This document shows positions 8,245 to 15,840 of a DNA stretch of 64,000 bases, in pieces. The position numbers and the translations under genes are program-made. Under the pieces are notes generated by a model. That model did not search any database and was not told the origin of the DNA. It saw only the letters and a program-made list of their open reading frames with translations. How positions within the stretch are numbered: the stretch's first letter is position 1; each line of letters begins with the position of its first letter. This DNA is from JANMDR01 sp031376425 (lineage in GTDB: Bacteria > Pseudomonadota > Gammaproteobacteria > Burkholderiales > Usitatibacteraceae), in assembly GCA_031376425.1 (NCBI GenBank), contig JANMDR010000060.1, positions 1 through 64,000 on the forward strand. The letters run 5' to 3'.

Positions 8245-9960
8245 TTATTCGTTCGTGACGGCTTCAATTTCTTCCAATGAGGTGGCACCCGATTTGACCT
8301 TTCGTAATCCGGCCTGACGCAAATCCAAGACACCTTCACGACGCGCTTGATCCGCCAAATCAATCGAATTTCCGTTGCTCATAATGATGCGCTGCATTTC
8401 GTCTGTGATCGGCATAACCTGATATATCCCAACGCGACCTTTGTACCCAGAGTCTTTACATATGCTGCATCCCACGGGGCCATAGGGTTTCCAAGTCCCA
8501 TCTAATTCTTGATCTTTAAATCCAGCCCGACGCAGTGCCGGTTCGGGGATATCAATCAACTTTTTACAACTGCAAAGCTTACGTGCCAACCTTTGTGCGG
8601 TAATTAAAATCACAGAGGTGGCAATGTTAAATGGCGCAATCCCCATATTCATCAATCGCGTTAAGGTCGAAGGCGCATCGTTGGTATGCAGCGTAGAAAG
8701 CACCAGATGCCCAGTTTGCGCGGCTTTGATGGCAATTTCGCCGGTTTCCATATCGCGAATTTCACCGACCATTATGATGTCAGGGTCTTGGCGTAAGAAC
8801 GCTTTAAGGGCAACCGAAAACGTCAGGCCAGCTTTGTCGTTCACGTTTACTTGATTGATACCGGGTAAATTAATCTCCGCAGGATCTTCTGCTGTTGCAA
8901 TATTAATACCTGGCTTATTCAAAATGTTTAAGCAGGTGTAGAGCGAAACGGTTTTGCCTGAGCCAGTTGGCCCTGTTACCAACACCATACCATAGGGGCG
9001 GCTAATGGCGTTCATCAGGTGTTCTTTTTGATCGGGATCGTACCCGAGTGCATCGATACCCAATGTAGCACTGGATGGATCCAAAATACGCATACAAATT
9101 TTTTCGCCAAACAGTGTTGGGCAAGTTGATACCCGGAAATCAATTGCTCGGGTTTTCGATATGACCAATTTCATACGACCGTCTTGCGGTACGCGCTTCT
9201 CAGAGATATCTAAGCGCGATATCACTTTAATACGTGAGGCAATTTTTTCTTTAATTGCCAATGGCGGCTGTGCCACATCAGCGAGAATGCCGTCAGTTCT
9301 ATACCGGATGCGATAAAACTTTTCATAGGGCTCAAAATGAATATCGGATGCCCCCCCATTAATGGCATCTAGCAACACCTTGGTAACGTACTTAACCACC
9401 GGCGCATCATCAATATCCTCGACAACATCAGTCGATTCTTCTTCGCCCGCAATACCTACTTCGCTATCAAGATCAATAACGTCATCGCCCATCATCTTGT
9501 CGAGCGATTGTGCGCTAGTCTCACCAAACTTCTTGACCAGCAAGCTCAGTTTATCGTCTTCAACGACGACCGGATCAATTGCAATACCAATCGCAAACTT
9601 AATTTCTTGCAATATTTGCTCATTGCTCGGGTCTGACATTGCCACAGAAAGCCGATTGCCACGCTTATACAATGGAACAACGCGGCGTGACGCCATTGTT
9701 TTTGAATCAATTAAAGTCGTGGGCAGACCTTCGATATCGATTACCCCTAAATCAACCAAGGGCATCCCAAAAGTTGCGGCTGCAAACAGCGCTACATCGC
9801 GCGGCGTTAGCTTTTTTGACGCCGTGAGTTGCTCTATGAAGCTAATACCTGCTTTTGCGGCCTCAATCTGTAGGGCGTTTGCATCCGCTTGCAACAGCTT
9901 TCCTTGTTGAACAAGCGCGCGCCCTAAGGGGCTAAACGATTTATTTGCAGCTGCTGCCAT
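8245..9960 (-). CDS. pilB: Type IV pilus assembly ATPase PilB
   Basis: Hexameric cytoplasmic motor that powers pilus extension. Its 571 residues begin with a MshEN-type N-terminal domain (about residues 15-160), followed by the secretion ATPase core. The core has Walker A GPTGSGKT, an Asp box, Walker B with IMVGEIRDMETGE, a His box GHLVLSTLHTND, and a zinc-binding cysteine group (LCSC and GCSIC). It is the first gene of the pilBCD set. A 13-bp unit is tandemly duplicated across its stop codon (about 8229-8254), which does not change the protein. Confidence 0.96.
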   Translation of the reverse strand: MAAAANKSFSPLGRALVQQGKLLQADANALQIEAAKAGISFIEQLTASKKLTPRDVALFAAATFGMPLVDLGVIDIEGLPTTLIDSKTMASRRVVPLYKRGNRLSVAMSDPSNEQILQEIKFAIGIAIDPVVVEDDKLSLLVKKFGETSAQSLDKMMGDDVIDLDSEVGIAGEEESTDVVEDIDDAPVVKYVTKVLLDAINGGASDIHFEPYEKFYRIRYRTDGILADVAQPPLAIKEKIASRIKVISRLDISEKRVPQDGRMKLVISKTRAIDFRVSTCPTLFGEKICMRILDPSSATLGIDALGYDPDQKEHLMNAISRPYGMVLVTGPTGSGKTVSLYTCLNILNKPGINIATAEDPAEINLPGINQVNVNDKAGLTFSVALKAFLRQDPDIIMVGEIRDMETGEIAIKAAQTGHLVLSTLHTNDAPSTLTRLMNMGIAPFNIATSVILITAQRLARKLCSCKKLIDIPEPALRRAGFKDQELDGTWKPYGPVGCSICKDSGYKGRVGIYQVMPITDEMQRIIMSNGNSIDLADQARREGVLDLRQAGLRKVKSGATSLEEIEAVTNE

Positions 9961-10088
9961 AGATAAACTTGAGGGAATGGGTGAAAAACTAGACGACGAA
10001 CAAATCGAATTTAACCGAAAGGCTCATCAGTCCAGAAACTTCATAAACTACATGATGCACCTGTCGTAACACTATGTAAAGTAAACGT

Positions 10089-10652
10089 TTATTTAGCGGC
10101 GAGCAGGCGCACCAATGTTTTATCTAACTCCTCGGCAGTTGGTGCCACATTGCTGGCAAAACTAACTATTTCCTTACCATCACGGGAAACGAGGTATTTA
10201 TGAAAATTCCATTTAGGCCGCTGTCCGGTTGATTTTGCCAATGCTTCGTGAAGAGGATTCGCATTAGGTGCTGTTACCGATGCTTTTTCCAGCATCGGGA
10301 ACTTCACTTTAAACAATCGTTCACAAAACTCTGCAACCTCAGCATTACTACCCGGCTCTTGTTTGCCAAAATCGTTAGATGGGATACCAATGATAACCAA
10401 ACCTTGTTCGCGGTATTTATCGTAAACTTTTTGCAGCCCTTCATACTGTGGCGTGTAACCACACTTGCTTGCCGTATTTACGACTAAAACCACTTTTCCG
10501 CTGTACTGACAAAGATTTGCCGCATCGCCCTTAATATTGTTCAAATTGTGATCGAGTACTGTGGGGCACGTTGCCGCTACCACGTAGGCGCTGGCAGTTA
10601 CGATTGCCGCGCCGACTATCGCGCGCAGGCTGATTGAAGCGATCATTTCCAT
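10089..10652 (-). CDS. Glutathione peroxidase (cysteine type), exported
   Basis: Thiol peroxidase that reduces hydroperoxides. The 187 residues begin with a signal peptide (hydrophobic to about residue 27, AYVVAATCP), which suggests a periplasmic location. The core contains NTASKCGYTPQY with the peroxidatic Cys in place of selenocysteine, IGIPSNDFGKQEPG with the catalytic Gln, a second Cys in EFCERLF, and the KWNFHKYLV motif with Trp and Asn of the active site. It is transcribed divergently from the DUF2256-photolyase pair across 96 bp, so both may respond to oxidative or light stress. That link is inference only. Confidence 0.93.
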   Translation of the reverse strand: MEMIASISLRAIVGAAIVTASAYVVAATCPTVLDHNLNNIKGDAANLCQYSGKVVLVVNTASKCGYTPQYEGLQKVYDKYREQGLVIIGIPSNDFGKQEPGSNAEVAEFCERLFKVKFPMLEKASVTAPNANPLHEALAKSTGQRPKWNFHKYLVSRDGKEIVSFASNVAPTAEELDKTLVRLLAAK

Positions 10653-10748
10653 ATATTAACTTTCAGTTAAATCGGGCAAGAGCCCATGATGTTATTGTAA
10701 ACGCTTCTCTTCTGCCAAACCTCAAACATTTAACCAGAAACAATTTCC

Positions 10749-10901
10749 ATGACGGCACCAGAATTTAAAGGTAATAAAGCAACGCTTCCTCAAAAAATTT
10801 GCGCCGTTTGCGGTAGAGCAATGACATGGCGCAAAAGCTGGGCAAAAAACTGGGCGGAAGTAAAGTATTGTTCAGAAAAATGCAGGAAAGGGATTAAGTG
10901 A
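10749..10901 (+). CDS. DUF2256 zinc-ribbon-like peptide (50 aa)
   Basis: Small basic protein starting MTAPEFKGNKATLPQ and ending CSEKCRKGIK. Four cysteines sit in two pairs (CAVCGRAMTWRKSW and YCSEKC), the DUF2256 signature, which suggests a zinc-bound mini-domain. Its TGA overlaps the GTG start of the photolyase gene by four bases (GTGA), so translation is probably coupled. DUF2256 genes are commonly found beside photolyase/cryptochrome genes. The molecular role is unknown; a helper for FeS or DNA binding is a guess. Confidence 0.85.
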   Translation: MTAPEFKGNKATLPQKICAVCGRAMTWRKSWAKNWAEVKYCSEKCRKGIK

Positions 10902-12460
10902 GCCTAATTACAGACAATACACGCCATTTAGTGCTTATCTTAGGCGATCAACTCAATTTAAACAGCACTGCCTTAGATGATTTTGATGTCACGCAAGATC
11001 TAATTCTGATGGCTGAAGTGCGTGATGAATCAACGCATGTATGGAGCCATAAAACCCGTACTGCGTTATTTTTATCGGCAATGCGTCATTTTGCACAGGC
11101 CTTATTTGTGCGCTACGGGCCTAAGCTGCGCCTACTCTATTTAAAAATAGGGGAGCATCCTCACAAATGCCTTGGAGACGTCCTGTCTACAACAATCTCC
11201 AACTACCACCCAGAGAAAATAATACTCGTCGAACCGGGGGATTATCGCGTTCAAGAACTTCTTGTTGCCGCCGCAAAAAATAACAGCACACCCATTGTTT
11301 TTCGCGATGACGCGCACTTTCTCATCTCAAAACATGCTTTCAAGCAGTGGGCTTCACCTTATAAGCAATTGCGCATGGAGTTTTTTTACCGACACATGCG
11401 TAAAACCCACAATGTAATGATGGAAGGTGGTGAACCCGCAGGCGGTAAGTGGAATTTTGATGCGGATAATCGCGGTGCATTTGGCAAAGCTGGACCGCAA
11501 AACCTACCTGTTGCACCTACCTATGCGCTAGATGAGATCACCACAGCCGTATTTGATACGGTTGAAAAGCACTTTCCTGACCACCCAGGGAGCCTCGCTC
11601 ACTTTATTTGGCCTGTGACTAGAGCGCAAGCATTAAAAGCCTTAGCGGCCTTTATGCGCGATCGACTTGCTTATTTTGGGCAATATCAAGACGCCATGTG
11701 GATTGACCAACCGCTGCTCTATCACAGCCTCTTATCATCATCTCTCAATTTAAAGCTATTGAACCCGCGTGAGGTCATAGAAGCCGCCCTAGTTGAATGG
11801 CACGCCGGTAATGCTCCTATCGAAGCTGCGGAAGGGTTTGTACGGCAAATTTTAGGTTGGCGCGAGTTTATTCGCGGCATGTATTGGCTTGATATGCCGA
11901 AGATGAAATCAGCAAATCATTACAATCATCAAAATCCCCTGCCCACATGGTATTGGACTGGCAAAACCAATATGAAGTGCATGCAGCAATCCATTAAACA
12001 AACACTGGATTACGGTTACGCTCACCATATTCAACGCCTAATGATCACGGGTATATTTGGCCTCCTCGCAGAAATTGAACCCGCACAGGTAGCTGACTGG
12101 TATTTGGCGGTATATGTCGATGCAGTGGAGTGGGCTGAATTACCAAACGTAGCCGGTATGGCACTACACGCAAACGGTGGCCGATTTACCTCGAAACCCT
12201 ATATTGCCAGCGGCGCCTATGTGAAGAAAATGAGCAATTATTGCGGCTCTTGCCAATATCGCCCTGAGGTGAAAACTGGGACAAAGGCCTGTCCAATCAC
12301 CACGCTTTACTGGAATTTTCTGATTAAACACGAAACCGAGATGACAAAAAACCCACGTACTTCTCTGATGGTACGCAATATTGCACGATTTGACGAAGAT
12401 GAACGTGCTGCAATTCAGACGCAAGCCAAAAAGCTCATCACTCATATCAACGCAGCTTAA
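10898..12460 (+). CDS. Iron-sulfur (6-4) photolyase / cryptochrome-like protein (DPRP family)
   Basis: A 520-residue member of the deoxyribodipyrimidine photolyase-related family, whose studied members use FAD, a lumazine-type antenna and a 4Fe-4S cluster to repair (6-4) photoproducts. The N-terminal Rossmann-like domain has LVLILGDQLNLNS. The FAD-binding part includes FVRQILGWREFIRGMYW and HHIQRLMITG. Cluster cysteines are visible as NMKCMQ and YCGSCQYRPEVKTGTKACPIT, four in the expected spacing. The GTG start overlaps the stop of the DUF2256 gene. The 3' end overlaps the opposing glycosyltransferase gene by 14 bp. Confidence 0.92.
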   Translation: MSLITDNTRHLVLILGDQLNLNSTALDDFDVTQDLILMAEVRDESTHVWSHKTRTALFLSAMRHFAQALFVRYGPKLRLLYLKIGEHPHKCLGDVLSTTISNYHPEKIILVEPGDYRVQELLVAAAKNNSTPIVFRDDAHFLISKHAFKQWASPYKQLRMEFFYRHMRKTHNVMMEGGEPAGGKWNFDADNRGAFGKAGPQNLPVAPTYALDEITTAVFDTVEKHFPDHPGSLAHFIWPVTRAQALKALAAFMRDRLAYFGQYQDAMWIDQPLLYHSLLSSSLNLKLLNPREVIEAALVEWHAGNAPIEAAEGFVRQILGWREFIRGMYWLDMPKMKSANHYNHQNPLPTWYWTGKTNMKCMQQSIKQTLDYGYAHHIQRLMITGIFGLLAEIEPAQVADWYLAVYVDAVEWAELPNVAGMALHANGGRFTSKPYIASGAYVKKMSNYCGSCQYRPEVKTGTKACPITTLYWNFLIKHETEMTKNPRTSLMVRNIARFDEDERAAIQTQAKKLITHINAA

Positions 12461-14585
12461 GTTTTGTCAAAAATGCTTCCCACAACATTTTTAACGCGCG
12501 TTTCACGATAAAACGTCGAGAACGCAATTGTGCCTGTAACTGCCTATTTACGGCTTTCTGCGCAGCGATCGCAAGACGATAGCGGGCATCGCGTACTACC
12601 GTTGTAACGGGTGGATGGCTGGCTAATATTTGCTCCATAACCAGTACATTAGCCGCCCCAGAAAACTCGCGGGTACAAAATTCATTTAGATTTTTAAGCA
12701 GCAATTGCTGCGGCGACCCAATACAAGCCTGCAAAGCACTCAACCAAGCCGCCTCCGTATTTTCAACTACATGCGCAACACCTAACTGCGCTAAGCCAAG
12801 ATATGGCTCTACAGCACTTAATATCGGCACGGCACCTAATTGCTTCGCGTTTAGCAATACGTTTAAGGTTTTATATTTGCCATTAATGTGGTCTTCGCCG
12901 GGGTGCAGTAAAATCCTGATGTCCTGATTGCGCAAATGGCGCAATAAACCATCCAAATCGGGATTAAATGGCATCAATACCAAACTGACGGTAGCTACAT
13001 AAGGGGCTAATACCCCAATTAAATGCGAGATTTGCGCGTCTTTTTCGTCTCCTACGATATGCAGCTCTATCGCCTGCTTTGTTGATGCTGAACATAACGC
13101 GGGCACAACAACATTCACAAACGTCCCAAATCGATGCGTCACACCGAGGAAGGCGAGTTTCACACGAGGTGCTGATGTTGCAAGATGATTGCAGACTGGT
13201 TTATTCAGCTCCCTGAACTCAGTCGGCGACAGCAGAAAAACTTGATGATGTAACTTCTCATCGAGAAAGTAGCGCTGCAACGCCACCGTTGGCACTAACA
13301 CCCCTCGAAAGCTTTGCAGCGCGGCTGCAACAGTTTGCCGCGAGTATGGACAATATTGAGCGCGATGTTCTGGTAACGCCGCCAACGCTATTAAATTGTC
13401 GTCAAGAAAATAATAATGCGGAATTTGTAACTGTTGCGCATAAGCAATGGCGTCAGCCATATCAAATAAATCGCGCACAAATATAATTGCCGACGCGCCT
13501 ACTAATTCCTCTGGCAACGTACCCTGCCATTGCTGGTAAACCATAACCCGCAATCGAGATCGTAACGATGTTGGAAGGCGATCAAAACACAGCGTAATCG
13601 CGATATCGTAGGACGATACTAAGACGGCAATGCTGCCGAACGCACGATTTAATGTACTCGCCGGCGCTGCGCTCGCCGTTGATTGATACCAAGCCTTTGA
13701 TCGAAATGACTCTGCAATCGCATTGACAGCGGTAGCCGCTTCGGATGAAAGCGAACTAGGTGTTACCAATACATCATAGTGCGCAAAATTAGCGGGGCGC
13801 AACATCTCATTACGCGGCGAATGCATCCATTCATTAGCAAGCCAAAGCTCCACTCCATAAGTATTACCGAGACTTTCACCACGCGTGGGGCCGTCAATGC
13901 GTCCCACAGCTACATCTACAGGAACAAGGTCATAACTTTGAGCAATACGACACCACAAATCCCAATCACACAGCCGTGCAATCGCAATATGTGGATCGTA
14001 CAAGCCAACATTTTCCAATACATCCCTATGCACCAAAACTGCGTTATTAGAAATAAAATTGTGGCTATGCAGCATTGTTTGCGGGGAACCACCGCGACCA
14101 AAATTGGTGATGACTGCTGGTTGTTGCGTGGTAGCATCTGGTAGGTGGATATCAACATAGCCGTAGACACACTTTGCAGCTTTCTCCAGCGCAGCAGCCA
14201 ACAGTTCTGCCAACGCGTCTGGCAAGAACTCATCATCATCAAACGCAAAGGCGATAAAATCCCCGCGCGAATACTGGTATGCTTCGTATTCAGAAATAGC
14301 TGGAAGACCAATGTTTATAGGGTGCTTTAGATAACTTACGCGTGGGTCACTGCGCATAAACTCGGTTATCAACGCCGATGTACCATCCACGGAGCCATCG
14401 TCAACAATAATTAGCTCAAGATAAATATTACGCTGAGCCAACACGGAACGGACTGCTCGCTCAAACAAACCAGACTTAGCACGACAGAATGTAGGAAGCA
14501 AGACAGTAACGTCAACGCGAGCACGTTCTTGCCAATCCCAGCCAGGGTACCAAATAGTGTTCGCGACGAGGGATTGAACTTTCAA
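12447..14585 (-). CDS. Two-domain glycosyltransferase (GT2 + GT-B-like), 712 aa
   Basis: Predicted cytoplasmic polysaccharide glycosyltransferase. It opens with a short NTIWYPGWDW motif shared with two paralogues in this locus. A GT-A family 2 domain follows (about residues 25-290: TVLLPTFCR, IIVDDGSVDG, the DDDEF metal site at about 116-120, CDWDLW acceptor region). After it comes a GT-B-like module (about 340-660) with ASAIIFVRDLFD, IPHYYFLDDN, LLHPGEDHINGKYK and GAVPILS. Unlike the 924- and 878-residue paralogues it has no C-terminal beta-sandwich. Acceptor and donor sugars cannot be told from sequence. It is divergent from the next glycosyltransferase across 69 bp. Confidence 0.85.
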   Translation of the reverse strand: MKVQSLVANTIWYPGWDWQERARVDVTVLLPTFCRAKSGLFERAVRSVLAQRNIYLELIIVDDGSVDGTSALITEFMRSDPRVSYLKHPINIGLPAISEYEAYQYSRGDFIAFAFDDDEFLPDALAELLAAALEKAAKCVYGYVDIHLPDATTQQPAVITNFGRGGSPQTMLHSHNFISNNAVLVHRDVLENVGLYDPHIAIARLCDWDLWCRIAQSYDLVPVDVAVGRIDGPTRGESLGNTYGVELWLANEWMHSPRNEMLRPANFAHYDVLVTPSSLSSEAATAVNAIAESFRSKAWYQSTASAAPASTLNRAFGSIAVLVSSYDIAITLCFDRLPTSLRSRLRVMVYQQWQGTLPEELVGASAIIFVRDLFDMADAIAYAQQLQIPHYYFLDDNLIALAALPEHRAQYCPYSRQTVAAALQSFRGVLVPTVALQRYFLDEKLHHQVFLLSPTEFRELNKPVCNHLATSAPRVKLAFLGVTHRFGTFVNVVVPALCSASTKQAIELHIVGDEKDAQISHLIGVLAPYVATVSLVLMPFNPDLDGLLRHLRNQDIRILLHPGEDHINGKYKTLNVLLNAKQLGAVPILSAVEPYLGLAQLGVAHVVENTEAAWLSALQACIGSPQQLLLKNLNEFCTREFSGAANVLVMEQILASHPPVTTVVRDARYRLAIAAQKAVNRQLQAQLRSRRFIVKRALKMLWEAFLTKLKLR

Positions 14586-14654
14586 GTGTTTTACTTTGTA
14601 ACGATCCAGTGAAGCAAAATTTTAACCGACAAAACTACAGCAAAGGCATTTAAT

Positions 14655-15839
14655 TTGTTCGCAGGCACAGACATCGGTCCTCAAGTGATCGAAAAACAAA
14701 GACTTACGAATATTTTAGTTGTTGCACCCGAACTTAGTGCTTCTTTAGCGCTTGTTGCAAGCTATCCATTTGGAGAACTCGAAAGACTGGGGGTTCTACA
14801 TCTTCGCGTTTGCATTGCCTCCGCTGCCAAAGCAACTGACCTTGCATGGTGCGATATTCTGTTTGCCGTACGACCTGCTAATGCAGCCTCAGCTATTTTA
14901 ATTTCTGCCGCTAAACGGGCAAAGCGAATAGTTATGTGCCACTGGGACGATAACTTACTATGTATTCCCCAAGAATCAGGAAGCTATGCATATTTTTCGC
15001 GCCCCGGCGTACGAAAACTTACTCTTTCAGTATTACGTATCGCAGATGTTGTGCTTACGTCCTCCCCAAAACTTGCTGAGCAACTACGCACATTGCTGGA
15101 ATCCCCTGTCGGCACGCACGCCCCTGTTATCGTATTACCCGTTCCTGCGATAAACATTCAACCGCCCAACCGGTTCAATGTAGATGAACCTGCTAAGCTA
15201 ATAACTGCTCCCCTCATTGTTGGCTATGCTGGTTCCGCCGATCAAACAAAAACTCTACAGCAGTTGATTGTTCCTGCACTCGAAATACTCTGGTCAAGCG
15301 GCCATAATATTTATCTCCGATTAATGGGCCCTCATCTGGTGATTAACTCCCGGTGGCAGCAATTTGTAACCGAATCACTTACAACAAGCGATTATGCCGA
15401 ATGGCTCAATACCCGTAACAATCTGGCCTGGGACTTAGCTATCGCCCCCCTTAACGAAAGCCTTTTTAACGAATGCAAATATTTCAATAAATATATCGAA
15501 TTTGGGGCTGCTGGCATTCCCTGTTTGTTTTCAGATGTAGCACCCTACGACACTGTAGTAACGCATGGAAGTACCGGGTTATTAGTAAACAACTCTGTAA
15601 CCGCTTGGGCTGATGCTATTTTAGCGATGAAGAATGAGCGTGTTCGCACACAAATCGCGAAATTAGCACTCGAAGACATTAGATCAAAACATGATCTCAC
15701 CGCAGTCGCCACAGAGATACGTCAATTACTCGCACAATGGCTCGATTATCGGGCACCTACAGTTAAACCTCCCGTGGGTATTGGCTTGTACAAATGTATG
15801 AAATGGATTCATACAAACATAATACGTCGACGCTTTTAA
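14655..15839 (+). CDS. Glycosyltransferase, GT4/family 1-like, 394 aa
   Basis: Predicted GT-B glycosyltransferase. The C-terminal half has the family look: PLIVGYAGSADQTKTL, IYLRLMGPHL, then WDLAIAPLNESLFNECKYFNKYIEFGAAGIPCLFSDVAPY with the nucleotide-sugar binding Glu region, and GSTGLLVNN. The N-terminal half includes CHWDDNLL, which resembles the core of the paralogous GT-B-like module next door but is more standard. It is the only + strand gene in the polysaccharide block, head-to-head with one neighbour and tail-to-tail (1 bp apart) with the other. The start is uncertain: TTG at 14655 has an AAGG 8 nt upstream, and GTG at 14685 is an alternative. Confidence 0.8.
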   Translation: MFAGTDIGPQVIEKQRLTNILVVAPELSASLALVASYPFGELERLGVLHLRVCIASAAKATDLAWCDILFAVRPANAASAILISAAKRAKRIVMCHWDDNLLCIPQESGSYAYFSRPGVRKLTLSVLRIADVVLTSSPKLAEQLRTLLESPVGTHAPVIVLPVPAINIQPPNRFNVDEPAKLITAPLIVGYAGSADQTKTLQQLIVPALEILWSSGHNIYLRLMGPHLVINSRWQQFVTESLTTSDYAEWLNTRNNLAWDLAIAPLNESLFNECKYFNKYIEFGAAGIPCLFSDVAPYDTVVTHGSTGLLVNNSVTAWADAILAMKNERVRTQIAKLALEDIRSKHDLTAVATEIRQLLAQWLDYRAPTVKPPVGIGLYKCMKWIHTNIIRRRF

Positions 15840-15840
15840 A

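Noticed and set aside
9362..9910. 182-aa + strand open frame
   Set aside because: It is antisense to the N-terminal domain of pilB; Ser-rich low-complexity translation is typical of a shadow frame.
10460..10490. Possible selenocysteine glutathione peroxidase
   Set aside because: The catalytic position reads TGT/TGC-type Cys in SKCGYT, not TGA, and no frame interruption is present.
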